Numbered from the stretch's first letter, positions 29,894 to 42,333 are shown. The stretch is 64,000 nucleotides of DNA from Tretioscincus oriximinensis (GCA_022410635.1 JAJVDF010000251.1:84244-148243); one strand, 5' to 3'. The notes: generated from the letters alone by a model not told the origin. Translations and numbers: made by a program.

Positions 29894-30579
29894 AAAACAA
29901 CAACAAAATGAGGTCTTTTCCTGAGAACTGACATGTTCCTTGCTAGACATGTGCTACAAATGGTTATCAGATCTTGCCTAAAATAGATAATAGATTTAGA
30001 CTTAATAGATTTAGTATACGGTTACTGGTAAGAAGCACAATTATATTTGGTTAGTGAGGTTGAAGTGTATGCAAACTCTCATGTTCTTATTCATGTTTCA
30101 TCCATTAGAACATAATCTGAAAGCAAGAAATAGCTGCAATGGAATCCTATATTAGAAACCAACTCAAACACATACAACACAACAAGACAGTATAAGAGAT
30201 CTCCAGAATTCTTCTGTAGAATGGAGCAATATAAAAAAGGGGCTAAGGACAAGGAACGTAGTTTGCCAAAATATGCAATTATTATATATATAGATGGGTA
30301 GATGTAAAAAGCAAATCACTATTTTTTCCTTTGGGCCCAAGACNTATTCTATGGGGTCATAGTTTTAAGCATGCCCACAAGTCTGCCTAGCACATGTTAC
30401 CATGGCCAGCCCAGCTAGTCCAGTATTCTGTCTCACACAGAGGCCCAGCAATTGTACTTGNGCAGTCTGAACAAAAGGCAAAATCTTCACTTATTCTCGA
30501 CTCCCTGCAAACGGTATTTCATGAGTACTGCCTGTTGCTCCATCCCAGAAACAGTTTCAAAAGATCCACCCAAGTAACT

Positions 30580-31610
30580 ATTTATATCCTTGGCGTCCCT
30601 AAACCTATCTAACACTGTCTTAAAGCTATCCAGGCTGCCAGGTTGTTATTTTTTCTGGGTGAAAAAATACTTTTTTTTATCTGTTCTCACTCTTTTGCCC
30701 ATTAGTTTCAAAGAATACCCCCTGGTCCTAATGTTGTGTGATAGAGAAAATATTTTTTCTCTATTCATCTTATCCACCCCATGCATGATTTTATACACTT
30801 CAATCAGATCACCTCTCAAATGCCATCTTTTCAGGCTGAAGAAGCCCAGATGCTGCAGCCTGACTTCATAAGGGAGGTGCTCCAGTCCCTTGATCATTCT
30901 TGTTGCTATTTACTGTACCTTCTCTAGTTCCACAATATATTCTTTGAGATGTGGTGACCAGAATTGGAGACAGTATTNCAGATGTGGCCTCACTACAAAT
31001 TTATAGAGAGGCAAAACAACACTTACTGACTTATTTTCAATTCCTTTCCTTATGATCCCCAACACTGAATTTGCCTTTCTTGCTGCTGCTGCACACTGGA
31101 TTGACACCTTCATTGAACTGTCCACCAACACCCCAAGATCCTTTTCCTGCTTAGTCAATTTCAGAGAAATAGCCGTGTTAGTCTAGTAGAAAGTCCAGCA
31201 AAGAAGCTAACAGCACTTTGAGACTAACTTGAGAAAAGTGGGTGGCATAAGCTTTCATAGACACGTCTACTTGTTCAGATGCTGAGGGATCCTGACATTA
31301 GTTCCTTTGCTGGACTTTTCCTGCTTGGTCACAGAAAGCTTGGTACCCATCAATGGTAGGAGTAATTGGGGTTATTTTCCCCAATGACTTTGCACTTGCT
31401 TAAGTTGAGGTGTATTGGCCACTTTGTTGCCCACTCACCCAATTTCAATAGATCGCTCTGGAGTGCCTTGCAATCACTTTCAGTTTTCACTACCCTGAAC
31501 AGTTTAGTGTCCCCAGTGAACTTCATCCCAGAGTTTGTTTCGAAAGACCCACCCTAGTAATCTTTTACTAGGACTCTAGACACCACTCATTTAGTTGACT
31601 CTATTTGGAT
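30580..31610 (-). mobile_element. CR1-type LINE reverse transcriptase fragment, split by a Penelope-derived insertion
   Basis: Minus-strand translation gives the CR1 segments EKDLGVLVDSSMKVSIQCAA, VVRPHL, IKGLEHLPYEVRLQHLG and RGDLIEVYKIMHGVDK, 3' to a degraded RT segment (31330-31560) with TKLF and WATKW-like residues. It is interrupted at 31158-31314 and carries stops, so it is inactive. Confidence 0.8.
31158..31314 (-). mobile_element. Penelope-derived solo unit inserted in a CR1 LINE
   Basis: Flanked by CTTTTCCTGCTTAGTCA (31141-31157) and CTTTTCCTGCTTGGTCA (31315-31331), a 17-bp duplication with one mismatch that also restores the CR1 reading. The unit has the antisense terminal piece, GACTAAC, TTTC at 31253 and TGTTCAG at 31272. 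The core box is CTGAACA, one base off the hammerhead consensus. Confidence 0.75.
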
Positions 31611-32591
31611 AATCTGGAATAAAGCATGGATATTCTAGAATATTCCAGAATAATCAAATATAGTGAAATAAGTAAGATACTTTGGATGTAGTCAAGAGTT
31701 AAATTCAGAAGCAAATTATTGAGTCAAAGATTCTTATGCATGGATAACTCTGAGTTATCTATGTGAACAGGAAAAAATATTCAGGAATGTGAATCAACTT
31801 CCAGTTTCAGCTACCTAGTTGTCACCATAGTGAGGGGAAGAGGGCAGACTCGTTTGCTATCTCCATATAATTTGTAAATATAGATAAAAATGTCCCTGAC
31901 TTGAGTTCAAGTCCTGGAGGGAAGAAGTACTTTTCTTGCAAAAAGAAGGAAAGTGCGATGTTATTCTTGTATTTAGAGTTATGTACATTTTATGTAATTA
32001 CATTTCTGTAATTAGAGTTTAAAAAATAAAGAAAGATGAATGCCATTTCATTCTCCTTGACTATACCTTACTTATGAAACAAGAAATTGTTGAAGATGAA
32101 GTTTCGTCATTGGTAAAAAAATGCAGCAATTGTTTGCCATTACTATTTTAGGGGAGAAATTAGGAATATAATTTGAGCCTGCCTGCTTTCTAGTCAACTG
32201 TTCCATCTTAAATGGCTATAGAAGAGCCTATGGTTTTCATCAGGTGCAACTTCTAACGCCTGTTGCACATGGGAGGAAGTATATTTTTCATACCCATTAA
32301 AGATGCAAAGATCTACTATGGTATACTATGATGCCAACATAAAACCAGCATCATGCCAAGTCTTAGATGTGATTAGAAATTGGGGGAGATTTCATTGAAT
32401 TTGCTTTATTGGGTTCAAATAATCTGCCTCAATTATAACCAGATCGGGTTTTTAAAAATGTTATTGTTTTTAAATGCTGATAGCTATAGAAACTTAAGCT
32501 GGCAAACCTCTTTCTCCTTCTCAAGACTGAAGACGGATGAGACTTTAAGCATCACTGGGTGCAACCTCCTGATCAGCGCAGGATTCACTAA

Positions 32592-32640
32592 GGCAGCCCA
32601 GGCAGATGCGGTCTGGCAGCCCAGGCAGATGTGTGCTCTG
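32592..32640. repeat. short tandem duplication
   Basis: GGCAGCCCAGGCAGATG occurs twice with a 23-bp spacing. Origin unknown. Confidence 0.6.
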
Positions 32641-32852
32641 GTATGTGAGAACGTAAGAGGCAAGTCTTCTGCTTCAAAAATGCTATTCAATCTGGGCAGT
32701 CAACCAACTACTATGGGTTTTTGTTAATTAGATGCAGCCCTGTGGTCTCTGTTTGAGTGAAAGTTCCCAATATAAGCAAAACTATCCTTTGAGCATAGAT
32801 CAAACCCATTAGTATATTCTGTTTCAACCATCATGGCAAGGATAATGCACGC

Positions 32853-32882
32853 GAACATACATACACGCACACACGCACACAC
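32853..32882. repeat. (AC)n microsatellite
   Basis: Short impure ACACGCACACACGCACACAC run. Confidence 0.6.
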
Positions 32883-33160
32883 TTTCAAATTAAGGTGCCT
32901 CTCAAATTTCTCTTGCGAGGTACTTACATAATTTCATTAACCAAATCCTTCATTGAAAATTTATAGTTGAGGATTTCACCATAAATAAGGTGAAAAATTC
33001 CAGCACATTTATATCCTAAATTGCTAAGACTTTAAAAGCTTTTTCAATTTGTAAGTTCTTTTCAGCCACTGATCATTTTGTGTCTGTTATTTCGGTAATG
33101 TTATAAACATTGTTTAGTCTGGTGGTGGATGCCATTTTTCCAGTAGTAGTAATAGTAGTA

Positions 33161-33778
33161 GTACGAAGAAGAAGGAGGAGGAGGAGGAGGAGAAGAAGAA
33201 GGAGGAGGAGGAGAAGGAGAAGAAGAAGGAGGAGGAGGAGAAGGAGAAGNNNNNNNNNNNNNNNNNNNNNNNNNNNNNNNNNNNNNNNNNNNNNNNNNNN
33301 NNNNNNNNNNNNNNNNNNNNNNNNNNNNNNNNNNNNNNNNNNNNNNNNNNNNNNNNNNNNNNNNNNNNNNNNNNNNNNNNNNNNNNNNNNNNNNNNNNNN
33401 NNNNNNNNNNNNNNNNNNNNNNNNNNNNNNNNNNNNNNNNNNNNNNNNNNNNNNNNNNNNNNNNNNNNNNNNNNNNNNNNNNNNNNNNNNNNNNNNNNNN
33501 NNNNNNNNNNNNNNNNNNNNNNNNNNNNNNNNNNNNNNNNNNNNNNNNNNNNNNNNNNNNNNNNNNNNNNNNNNNNNNNNNNNNNNNNNNNNNNNNNNNN
33601 NNNNNNNNNNNNNNNNNNNNNNNNNNNNNNNNNNNNNNNNNNNNNNNNNNNNNNNNNNNNNNNNNNNNNNNNNNNNNNNNNNNNNNNNNNNNNNNNNNNN
33701 NNNNNNNNNNNNNNNNNNNNNNNNNNNNNNNNNNNNNNAGGAGGAGGACGAGAAGGAGAAGGAGAAGAAGAAAAAGAA
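33161..33778. repeat. expanded (GAA/GGA)n purine triplet tract with assembly gap
   Basis: GAAGAAGGAGGAGGAGG-type triplets fill both sides of the N run at 33250-33738. The tract abuts the 3' end of an antisense family-B SINE, so it looks like an expanded SINE tail. Confidence 0.8.
33250..33738. other. assembly gap (489 N)
   Basis: Unresolved bases within the purine triplet repeat; the gap length is probably an estimate. Confidence 0.98.
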
Positions 33779-33855
33779 GAACTGGGTTCTTATATCCTGC
33801 TTTTTCTCACCTTTCAAAAGGACTCAAAGCGGTTTACAAGGACATTTTTGCCCAA

Positions 33856-33856
<1 letters not shown>
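33779..33856 (-). mobile_element. family-B SINE 3' end, antisense, 5'-truncated
   Basis: ACTGGGTTCTTATATCCTGC, AAAAGGACTCAAAGCGGTTT and ACAAGGACATTTTTGCCCAA match the corresponding part of 41850-41925. Confidence 0.65.
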
Positions 33857-33900
<44 letters not shown>

Positions 33901-33960
33901 TTGTTTTGTTACTGTTACTACTACTANTACTACGATCATTACTATTATTATTCTTATCTA
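33857..33960. repeat. (ATT)n microsatellite and flanking impure triplets
   Basis: About 14 ATT units (33857-33900), then ACTACTACT- and ATTATTATT-like triplets. Confidence 0.8.
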
Positions 33961-33979
33961 ACAGCAATTGTAGTAACTA

Positions 33980-34800
33980 TTATTATCAAGTAACTACTTG
34001 GGAAGTTCGTGGCGGAGGCTCTGAAAGAAACGATAACCCTGGTGAGGCTTTGGGCAGCCTGCGGGTCTCCCCGGCGCTTCCTGCCTCTGCCTGTGGAGGA
34101 ACTTTGGGGGACCCTTTCTGCACACCGCGCTCCCTTCGCGAGCCCGAAGCATCTGTCAGCCCCACCAGGAGCGAGCGAAAGCGGAGAGCCATGTGACCTT
34201 CCATGAATATTGGCGCCTCGGCTAGAGACACAAATTGTGCCAGAGGCATCGCGGCGGCCCCGGCCCTTCCCTCACAGGATTCCCCACTCAGGCGTCCGTG
34301 CTGTGCCCGCAGGTCCCCCGTCTAAGACGCCGCGAGTGGGCTGGCCTTGGCACTTGGGTCCCGCGCCGAGANCCGCGCCTTCCACCGCTGCCTTCAGCCG
34401 GGCCAGCGGCTTATTCCCCTGCCAAGTGCCTACAGCCCCGTCCTCTGTCCGCCCCGTCGAAGTGGGCGGAATGGAGACCTGATAGCCCGCAGGTGACTCA
34501 CCTTCTGCAGGTAGCGCCTCGGGTTGCCGTGCCCCAGCCCACCGCAGGCGAATTCCCACCAGCCGCCCAGGGTTCACACAGCCAGGCGCTCCTCAGCCGC
34601 CAGCCCGTCCGAAGTCCTCGCGTCTCGTCTCTGCCCTGGAAGGCTCATTCTGTTTTGCCTCGCCCTGCCCGCTCATCTCCTCAGTTATAGGGCCGGTGCA
34701 TTCCCACGTTTAGCTGACAGGGGGCGCTCGGAACCACTCCGCGGCTGCCTCCCGTCCAAAGAAGGATTTGTGTATCTCCAAAGGCCAGTGGAGCGATAGC
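33980..34800. promoter_or_regulatory. CpG-rich promoter-like block with a minus-strand splice donor
   Basis: This is the only long GC/CpG-rich stretch in an otherwise AT-rich window; GCG and CGC are frequent throughout. On the minus strand GCAGAAG/GTGAGT (junction 34502/34501) is an excellent donor following a possible non-coding first exon (from ~34700). A minus-strand transcript would run toward the PTGER1-like coding exon, which has an unpaired 5' UTR acceptor at 26275. Plus-strand CTGCAG/GTAGCG at 34510 is a weaker donor. No coding exon with a plausible ATG is visible, so the block could instead serve an unseen gene or a long non-coding RNA. Confidence 0.45.
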
Positions 34801-35009
34801 TGCTTTCGTCCCGGCCTGCCGAATCTCTGTTCTCAGGGGTTTTGTTTTTCTGATATGCAATTTGCAAAGGATCCTAGACGTCAAGAAGAACGGACGACTC
34901 CTTTCTGCTCCTCCCATGCGGTAGATCACGGCGGGTTTTGGCGGGAAAGCCGTCAAGGACTTCAACGACCTATGAATGAAGCCTGTTGATCGAAGGCAAT
35001 TTTATATTT

Positions 35010-35138
35010 TTGCTTTTATCGTTGGCCGCCCTGCGATGATGTTTATTTATAAAACCCTTTCTACCAAAGGGTGGTGCACACAGATTTTTGAGTAGAGGGC
35101 AGGATATAAGTATAAATAAATAAATAAAGCGCTGACAT
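35010..35138 (+). repeat. SINE/LINE tail (ATAA)n
   Basis: TGGCCGCCCTGCGATGATG, GGGTGGTGCACACAG and GCAGGATATAAGTATAAAT with ATAA units: a truncated copy of the L2-type tail. Confidence 0.5.
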
Positions 35139-36127
35139 AATTCACATTTAAGTAAGTAATATTAGGCATGGCTTAAGTTATGAGAAAAAAGGAGTACTAT
35201 GGCTTTAATGGTTGTCAAAAAAGAAGCAATTTTAGCAAGTGCAGCTTATGTGTCCCCCCCCCCCCCATCCCAAGCTTTTTATATTTATTTCAATTTTACA
35301 ATTATTTCCCCAACCCCATGCTAATCTGGACCGGTAGGAACAGACAAAATTAAAATATGCTATTCCATCGTTCGATATTAGTGAAGGATCGGTTTCAATA
35401 CGTTATTAATTTCCAGCCTCACGGTGCTATTAATATGAAACCAAATAATTGCCTCATACTCTACCCATCCCATGATTTGCTTTCAATATATTATAATAAT
35501 GATCAGCAATATCATAACATTTTGTTTTGAAAATGTTTTCTTTTGCCATCCTGGAGCAATAACAATTGGTGCTTCCATAATTAGCTGTTCTGCTTGTCTA
35601 TTTACATTTAATAATCTTGCCTGTTTACAGATGCAGCTTATAATGTTGGTAGCATCTGGTGAAATTTCTTGTTTTAAACACCTGTCAAAAATGTGGCATT
35701 CCTGTCCTTATTTCTGGTAACTCTATCACAACCCAACATCTGTCTTTTCCACTTCCACAATTGCAATAGGTCGGGGGACATGAAATTTAGGGGTGTCCCA
35801 AACTGGATAAATGTAAATGGAGGACTAGGACTGTATCCACAGATATAAAAAAGCAGCATAAAAAGATCTCAAAAGTGGTAACAGGTGGATATTAAAGAGT
35901 CTTTGGAAAGATGTTTTCTGGTCCTCGATGTGGATTTGAGGCTATAGTGTATGGATCCCACCCACCTATGTTTGAGACATTTTTAAACTCAGATTTCACA
36001 CTCTGTATGGACACAACCTGAGGTAGAAAGAAAATTAGTGTAACGACAGTCTGTTCATCTGTCTGCCCGTTTAGTGAATCCTTTATTGACTCTGGAGGTC
36101 CCTTCAAACATTATGATTCTAATTCTA
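35139..36127. other. intergenic, nothing recognised
   Basis: AT-rich; only a C homopolymer near 35255. No exon, RNA gene or clear repeat seen. Confidence 0.6.
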
Positions 36128-36375
36128 AGAGCCAGTTTGGTGTAGTGGCTAGAGTGTTGGACTTGTACCCGGTAGTCTCCCGGTTCGATCCCCCACTCCT
36201 CCATGAAAGCCAGCTGGGTGACCTTGGGCCAGTCACAGTTCTTTGAACTCTCTCAGCCCCATCTACTCCACAGGATGTCTGTTGTGGAGAAAGCAACAAA
36301 AGCTATGTGCGCCACCCTATGGTTGGCTGCCCTGAGACCTTCGGGTATAGTACAGATAAATAAATAAATAAACTT
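36128..36375 (+). mobile_element. tRNA-derived SINE, Sauria-type head with L2-type tail
   Basis: A near full-length copy: head GCCAGTTTGGTGTAGTGG, B box CGGTTCGATCCCC, body TGACCTTGGGCCAGTCACAG, and tail GGTTGGCTGCCCTGAGACCT, TTCGGGTATAG then ATAAATAAATAAATAA. It shows the LINE-like tail more clearly than the copy at 28027. Confidence 0.88.
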
Positions 36376-38429
36376 GATCATACATATATTTTTGCAATGA
36401 TTTCTGCTGCCATGGCCTGGCTGTGAAGCTAATGGCCCCTGCAATGTATGACAAGAAAAATAATACCTCAAAGACTGTTTAGAAGCATCTGTCACTGTAG
36501 AAATAAATGGCAGGGATTATTGGGAGCTATAAATGCTGATTTTGTGAGGAAAGGGAACATTATTTTATTTCATAGTTGGCATGCCAGAAGGCAAAACATT
36601 TTGGACAAGATAAAATGGGTATAATTGAAAGTACTTGCCTGGATTAATTTCCCACTAACTTTTTGCCCACTGTACTATGTGACACTGGATGCAAATTGCT
36701 ATTTCAAGACAATGGAAAGAATATATGAAGAAAAATGGATAAGATATGAAATTTGTGAAGTAGTTGGTGGCCTATGGAATAGGGCATGTTGGTCAAATAG
36801 AACTAGATGAACTGTTTAGTGTTATCTTGGATAAGGTCCCCTCCACATGATGTGTTAAAAACCGCAATCCAAAATAACCCAATTGAAAGTCCAGGCATAC
36901 ATATCCTCACCCTTTTGCAAACAAACCATTAGAAAAATCCAAGACGAATAACCAGGAAGTAAATACTGAGCATGCTCAGTATGTGATTCTCCATTGTCTT
37001 AGGCTAGTGCCTTCTCATGGTATCCTGGTAATCCTGTTAAGGATCGTACACACAACGAAGGCTTCTTGGCTCTGTGGCTGCTGGCACAGCCATTTTCCGA
37101 GGGTTTTCCGGGGGCATTGGTACATTGCAAAAAAATCACTGCTCTGTGGAGCAGAGCAATCATCACAGTAGGAAAGCCTCGTGTGCCTGCAGCCCTAGTT
37201 GCAGATAGCTCTGGTTACTTTTTTTAAAAAGATGAGTCTTTTAAGTCTTCATCTGAAAAAAAAAATCATACACATACAGTAAGAATTATGTGCTGAAAAC
37301 TAAATAATTTGGTGATGGAGCAATGTTGCTGAGCCCCAAAACATAAAACCAAACAAAAAAATGATTCTTGCCAAAGGAACAAGCTGATGCAAAGCCAAAG
37401 AAACTGGAGAAGATTGGAACTATTTGAAAAATAGGATTACAATCAGCCAGTCATCCCCAACTTGCAAACTAAAATATGGAGTGGACCAATTATGAGATGA
37501 TAATTTAGAAACATACTGGTATTCTGATGGATCACAATCTCATTTAGCAACTTGAATTACTAGAGCCAAGTGGCTTTATTTTTGTTCCTGGTACATTAAC
37601 TCTCCCTGTTAACTTAGTTCATTCACTTGTTTTCTGATTTGGATCGCTGTTTTGATCGACTATCAGAACGAAAGAAATACCCATATACAATAAATCAAAG
37701 TATATGCACCACTGGAAGGAAATTCTATTGATAAGATATTCAAGATGTATAACAATTGGTTATATATCTTAATCATTTTTTTAAAGTTTTTGTAACTGAC
37801 TCCTGATTGACTTCATGAGCACTTCTGTGCAGTTCTTTTGACATAGGTACAGAAGTGGTTTGCCACTGCCTGCTTCTGGGAAAAATGACAGAATCAAACT
37901 AGTGACTCTCTGCTCTCTAGGCAGTTTGCTCTACCACAAAGCTATAGCCTCTCCTGAGATATCTAAAGAGAATCTCTTTGCTGCTTCCATAGTTCTATTG
38001 GTCACCAAAAGACTGTTGGAGACTTCCTGCCAGCATCTTCTCCCCAAAAATGCATAGTTCCACCTATGTGCCTCACTTAAAAAAAGTAACTATCCTGTTG
38101 AAAAGAAAACAAAGCAAAATTTTGAAGGGCTGTTAGCATGACTTTTCATAAACCTAGATTAGAGATACATATTTTAATCCAAGTTCAGTCTTGGAAGAAA
38201 CCAGGAACAAAATCCCCCCCAGTTTAGTCACATTCTCCAGGACTGAAATTGGATTAAAAGTATGTGGTTGACTTTGGTCTAAGTCTACTTCATTAAGTGT
38301 GTGGTGAACTAGTCTTAGTCTATGAAAAGTCATGGTACCAACTCTTTTTTCCTCTGTGGATTTCCAAGCTGCTACTAAATTCTTTACTAGAAAAACTTTG
38401 AAATATTGACAGCATTGGCATATGGAAAT
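36376..38429. other. intergenic, no supported gene
   Basis: A stretch near 36480-36840 has a short open frame with Trp/Tyr-rich residues that could be decayed LINE. Otherwise nothing recognisable. Confidence 0.5.
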
Positions 38430-39150
38430 ATTTTTTTTTTTAATTGAGTTTTCAAATACATAAGACAGAAAACAAAAAAACAGACATCGAAACAATAATA
38501 TCCCACCCATCCCCCCAATAGGACCATCGACAAAATCGGCAAGAGTGATCAGGCTATTAATTTCAGATTAACCAAGAGAGCTGTCATTTCTTTCAAAAGA
38601 ACATGTAGTGTACGATCATCTGTAATGGCCTTAAAATAAATACAACCCCATTTCTGTATCCACTTAATTCTGGTCGTTATTGACATATAACTCAATCTCT
38701 TCTCCCGAACTGCATCGAATAACATTATCTCCGCTATGTATTCGTACCACGCCGTTAATGTCCATTTTTCTCTATCCTTCCAACCCCTGGCTATTACAAT
38801 ATGAGCAGCATAAATTGCCTGCTTTAATATATATTTTACGTCTGAGGTTGTACTCACAATATTGATATCATTCAGTATCCAGGACTTGGTTGTAAGTGTC
38901 ACTTCTAGTCCCGTGATATTTTTTAATGCATATGGAAATATTGACAGTGCTAAGGCACCAAGAAGTGGAAGAGAAGCGGTTGATGGTATCATCCAACAAC
39001 AAAAAACGAAAGAGAGGATTATTCTGTCCATATTCTGCCGATTGAAAAGTTATCAAAAGATTTATGAAATATATCCTTTCTGTGTATGGCATATCCAATA
39101 GTAATCTGATCCTCATCAGTATAAGAAGAATAACTTCAACCAAATATCAG
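38430..39150 (-). mobile_element. L1-type LINE 3' end, antisense
   Basis: Minus-strand reading contains AIYAAHIVIARGWKDREKWT and RIKWIQKWGCIYF, the C-terminal end of L1 ORF2. It ends at a minus-strand poly-A (the T run near 38430-38445). 5'-truncated but with an unusually long open frame (about 160 codons). Confidence 0.75.
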
Positions 39151-39660
39151 TGATGTACTTTTGTGTACATATCAAAAAGTATTATGTCCCACAGCAGAAG
39201 TTCTGTGTGAACCAGTTCAAGGAAATGGGAAGAGACAGCAGGATAAATTGTTCTGTCATCTTTCTCCCAGCATAGATTCCTCTTTCCTTTAACTGCCATT
39301 AGGAAGCTATGAACTATCTTATCTGAAAGAAATGGAAAGAGACATCAAGCTGAGTTGCTCTGCCATTTTGCTCTCCGTAGTGATCCTTCCATCCCCCACT
39401 GCCACCAGTTCAGAAGCCGTTTTGCCTGAGATTGGAGAAGAAAAGACAGTAGAATGTGAAACTTTACCTGGTAGTGATTTTATCGTAGCCCACCATGAGA
39501 TGTTCAAGTGTAGAGTTTGCTATACAAACAAACATAAATAAAATATTTGTTTAGATTCAAGAATGAAATCCAGATGCCACTACTGACAAATGTTTCACCT
39601 TTAGTACTAATTGTAAAATTACTTGGCCTTTGGCTGAAGAAATGTCATCTCTGTCCCTAC

Positions 39661-39776
39661 TTTTAAACATTGTTACTGTTTTAATTTTGTAGTGATGTTT
39701 TACTGCTTTGGCTGCCCTGAGACCGGGTATAAGGCGGGGTATAAGTATAAATACATAAATAATAAAATCATTAAAC
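39661..39776 (+). mobile_element. L2-type LINE 3' end (partner of the SINE tail)
   Basis: TTTGGCTGCCCTGAGACC, GGTATAAGGCGGGGTATAAG and ATAAATACATAAATAA match the SINE tails at 36128 and 28027. The upstream sequence is not tRNA-like (TGTTACTGTTTTAATTTTG), as expected for the LINE donor. Confidence 0.5.
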
Positions 39777-39889
39777 AGGAACAATTTGAAACATTCAATT
39801 CTTTATCTTCCTGTCTTATTTATATGTGACATGTACTGCTTGAGTTCTTATAGTACATGATTTATTAGTCTACAACCTGGTGTTAATTA

Positions 39890-40018
39890 GACTGACCAGA
39901 TGACCCCTTTTTTTGGAAGGGTTGAAAACCCGGGTTGGGGGTGCCTCCCACTTTTTGCTGAGGAAAAAAATAATATATTTTTTAAAAAAAAATTTAAAAA
40001 ATCCTCATCTGGTCATTC
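39890..40018. mobile_element. palindromic TA-flanked MITE, copy 1
   Basis: Ends GACTGACCAGATGAC and CATCTGGTCATTC are inverted repeats flanked by TA on both sides (39888-39889, 40019-40020), consistent with Tc1/mariner-type target choice. The right half is decayed to A/T runs. Confidence 0.6.
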
Positions 40019-40644
40019 TAATCTACAGCATTACCCACAACAGACCACTATTCTTTAAAGCAAAAATAAAAACAAGATACTAACTAGATCTAAGGTGACG
40101 GCTTAGGCAGTGTTTCCGGCTATCTAAAGATGGGAGGGACTGCAGGATTTTGGCTACACCTACCAAAATGTAACACTGTTTAATATCCAAAGGTGGTTTT
40201 GCATGAAAATAGACATCTTGCACCCACAGAAGTCCCTGTTGCTCCTGAAATGTAATGGGCAGCAACATGTATAAAGTGCATATTTTTTTTCCTGTAGTGT
40301 TTTATTCTTCAGGATTCTGCTTTGTATAAGGTGGCGGCAAGAGAGAACTGACAGATGCTTCATTGCTGCTAAATGTTCCCTTTGTAAGAAATTATGAAAT
40401 GCACAGAGTGGTGCAAAAAAGGGACATTGTGTTGCCTACAGCACTTCTGGGAAAGTTATCCAACGTCTCAGTAGGTTTTTGTACATTGTAATATGGAGGT
40501 TTGTTTTGAAAACAATACCAAAAAGGTCCCTTTTGCTTCCTTCTCTGAAAATAAAGAAAATAGAAGGTGAAGTCTACATTTACCTATGGAAACAGAAGCC
40601 ATGCAAGCTCCCATTTTCTTCATTCAACAGAGATAGCAGAGTTC

Positions 40645-40800
40645 GCAGCCCATGTGTCAACTGTGGAGAGGGGAGAGCAAGGGCCTCAATTCCAGCCAAC
40701 CCAGCTATATGAAAGCACTTTGCAATTAGGTAAATGTGATTGGGTCCCTTCAACTAAGAAAAGTGAGGTATAAAAACCCAGTTGTTATTATTATCATTAT
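40645..40800 (+). mobile_element. family-B SINE, 5'-truncated
   Basis: CCAGCCAACCCAGCTATATG, GAAAGCACTTTGCAATTAGG, AAAGTGAGGTATAAAAACCC and a TTATTATTATCATTAT tail. It abuts the next L1 fragment. Confidence 0.55.
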
Positions 40801-41812
40801 ATAAATTCATGGGGCTAATAAAAACACTCCATCAAAACACCGCCAGAGTGAGAATTAATGGGCATCTATCTACAGCAATACCGATCAGAAACAGTATGAA
40901 ACAAGGATGCTCCCTCTCACCACTCCTCTTCCTGCTTTATATTGAAATATTGGCTACTGAAGTGAAAAATTTGGATACTGTAAAGGGCTACTCAATAGGA
41001 GAGGAACAAACCAAAATAAACCTATTTGCTGGCAATGCTAGAATAGTTACAAGCAACCCAATAGAAACCCTGGACATTATTCTGCAAACTCTGTACAATC
41101 AAAAAGGCCTTTAAATAAATCTCCATAAGTCAGAAATAATGTTTCTAAACATAAACCCAAAGGAGCAAATAAATATAAGAAATTCAACCAACTTGAAATT
41201 AGGCACCAAAATGATGAAAAACCTGGATATACACTTGACATTGAATACCCAAAAAATGACAGCAAAGTATATTAACAATGTCTGAAAGACAACAACGCAA
41301 CTTGTAAAAACCTGATAAAGAAAAAAACTTGACAAATTCTAGCAAAGATTAGGGCAACAAAGTTGCTAATTCTGCCAAAATTTACAAACATTTCCAGAAC
41401 CAACTTGATCCAAAAATGTCTTGCAACTGGACAATAAGATACTGGAATTTGTCTTTGGAAACAAAAAACCCAGGATAAAGAAAGAATTATTTATGCACCA
41501 TCCCAAACAAAGTCACTATTACGATACCTTTCAGCTAAGCAAGCTTATGTAATTGGAATATAATTTGGAGAATATATGGGTCTGCCTGGAATGAGCAAAT
41601 AAGTGAATCATTATCACTCATATTCAATAACCAATACTGAACCAAATAGTCAGCAAAAGCTGTCCACCTCTTTCTGGAAGCATTGTCCATGACCCTGAAA
41701 ACGTGGAAAAAGTGGTGCCACAGATTTCAATATCTCATAGTGAAACTGAAACCCACCACAGTTTTAAATAACAGCAACCCGAACCTAAGCAAATACACAC
41801 CTTAAGATCCCA

Positions 41813-42160
41813 CAACATGAAGAAGGAGAAGGAGAAGAAGAAGAAAGAAGAAAGAACTGGGTTTTTATACCCCGCTTTTCTCATCCGAAGGGACTCAAAG
41901 CAGCTTACAAGGGTATTTTTTGCCCAAAGGCTTACATTCTCTCTTCCCCACCAGGCTGTGGTGGTTCTCATTTATCTAGTTGCAGTCAGTTGCAATGTCT
42001 TGCAATTCTTGCTTTCGAATGGCTGGGTTGGCTAGAGCTACAGGCTAGTGGAAGGCGCTCATCCCTCCCCATGTCCGACACAGGGCTTTGAAACCCGTTC
42101 TCCCGGGTGAGAGAACGTTTCCTTAGCAACTGAGCCGTTCGTGCCTGCTAATATGCGACT
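41813..42160 (-). mobile_element. tRNA-derived SINE, family B, antisense, nearly complete
   Basis: Plus strand starts with the GAAGGAGAAGGAGAAGAAG tail complement, then GGGTTTTTATACCCCGCTTT and, far end, TTAGCAACTGAGCCGTTCG, the reverse of a tRNA-like head with B-box-like CCCGGGTGAGAG nearby. Inserted within the L1 at 40801-43106. Confidence 0.75.
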
Positions 42161-42333
42161 CATATGACCAGGAACACAATGTTATCCCAGCAGACCAAAT
42201 CACCAGATTGCTCGGTTTGGAACACCAACCACAAACAGTAGCACTTTCCAGATATGCCAGCAAGCCCAAGCTCAAATCCACACCAACATCACTCATGATT
42301 AACTGGGATAGTGTAATCCACCAGAGATAACAT

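Noticed and set aside
33101..33961. Long open frames with poly-Arg/Ser and unknown residues
   Set aside because: They run through the purine triplet repeat and the N gap; not a gene.
34210..34690. Protein-coding exon in the CpG-rich block
   Set aside because: Open frames in both strands reflect GC-rich sequence; no ATG-initiated frame leads into the good donor.
40782..41114. A functional reverse transcriptase gene
   Set aside because: Short L1 fragment with a broken catalytic box and nested SINEs; dead copy.
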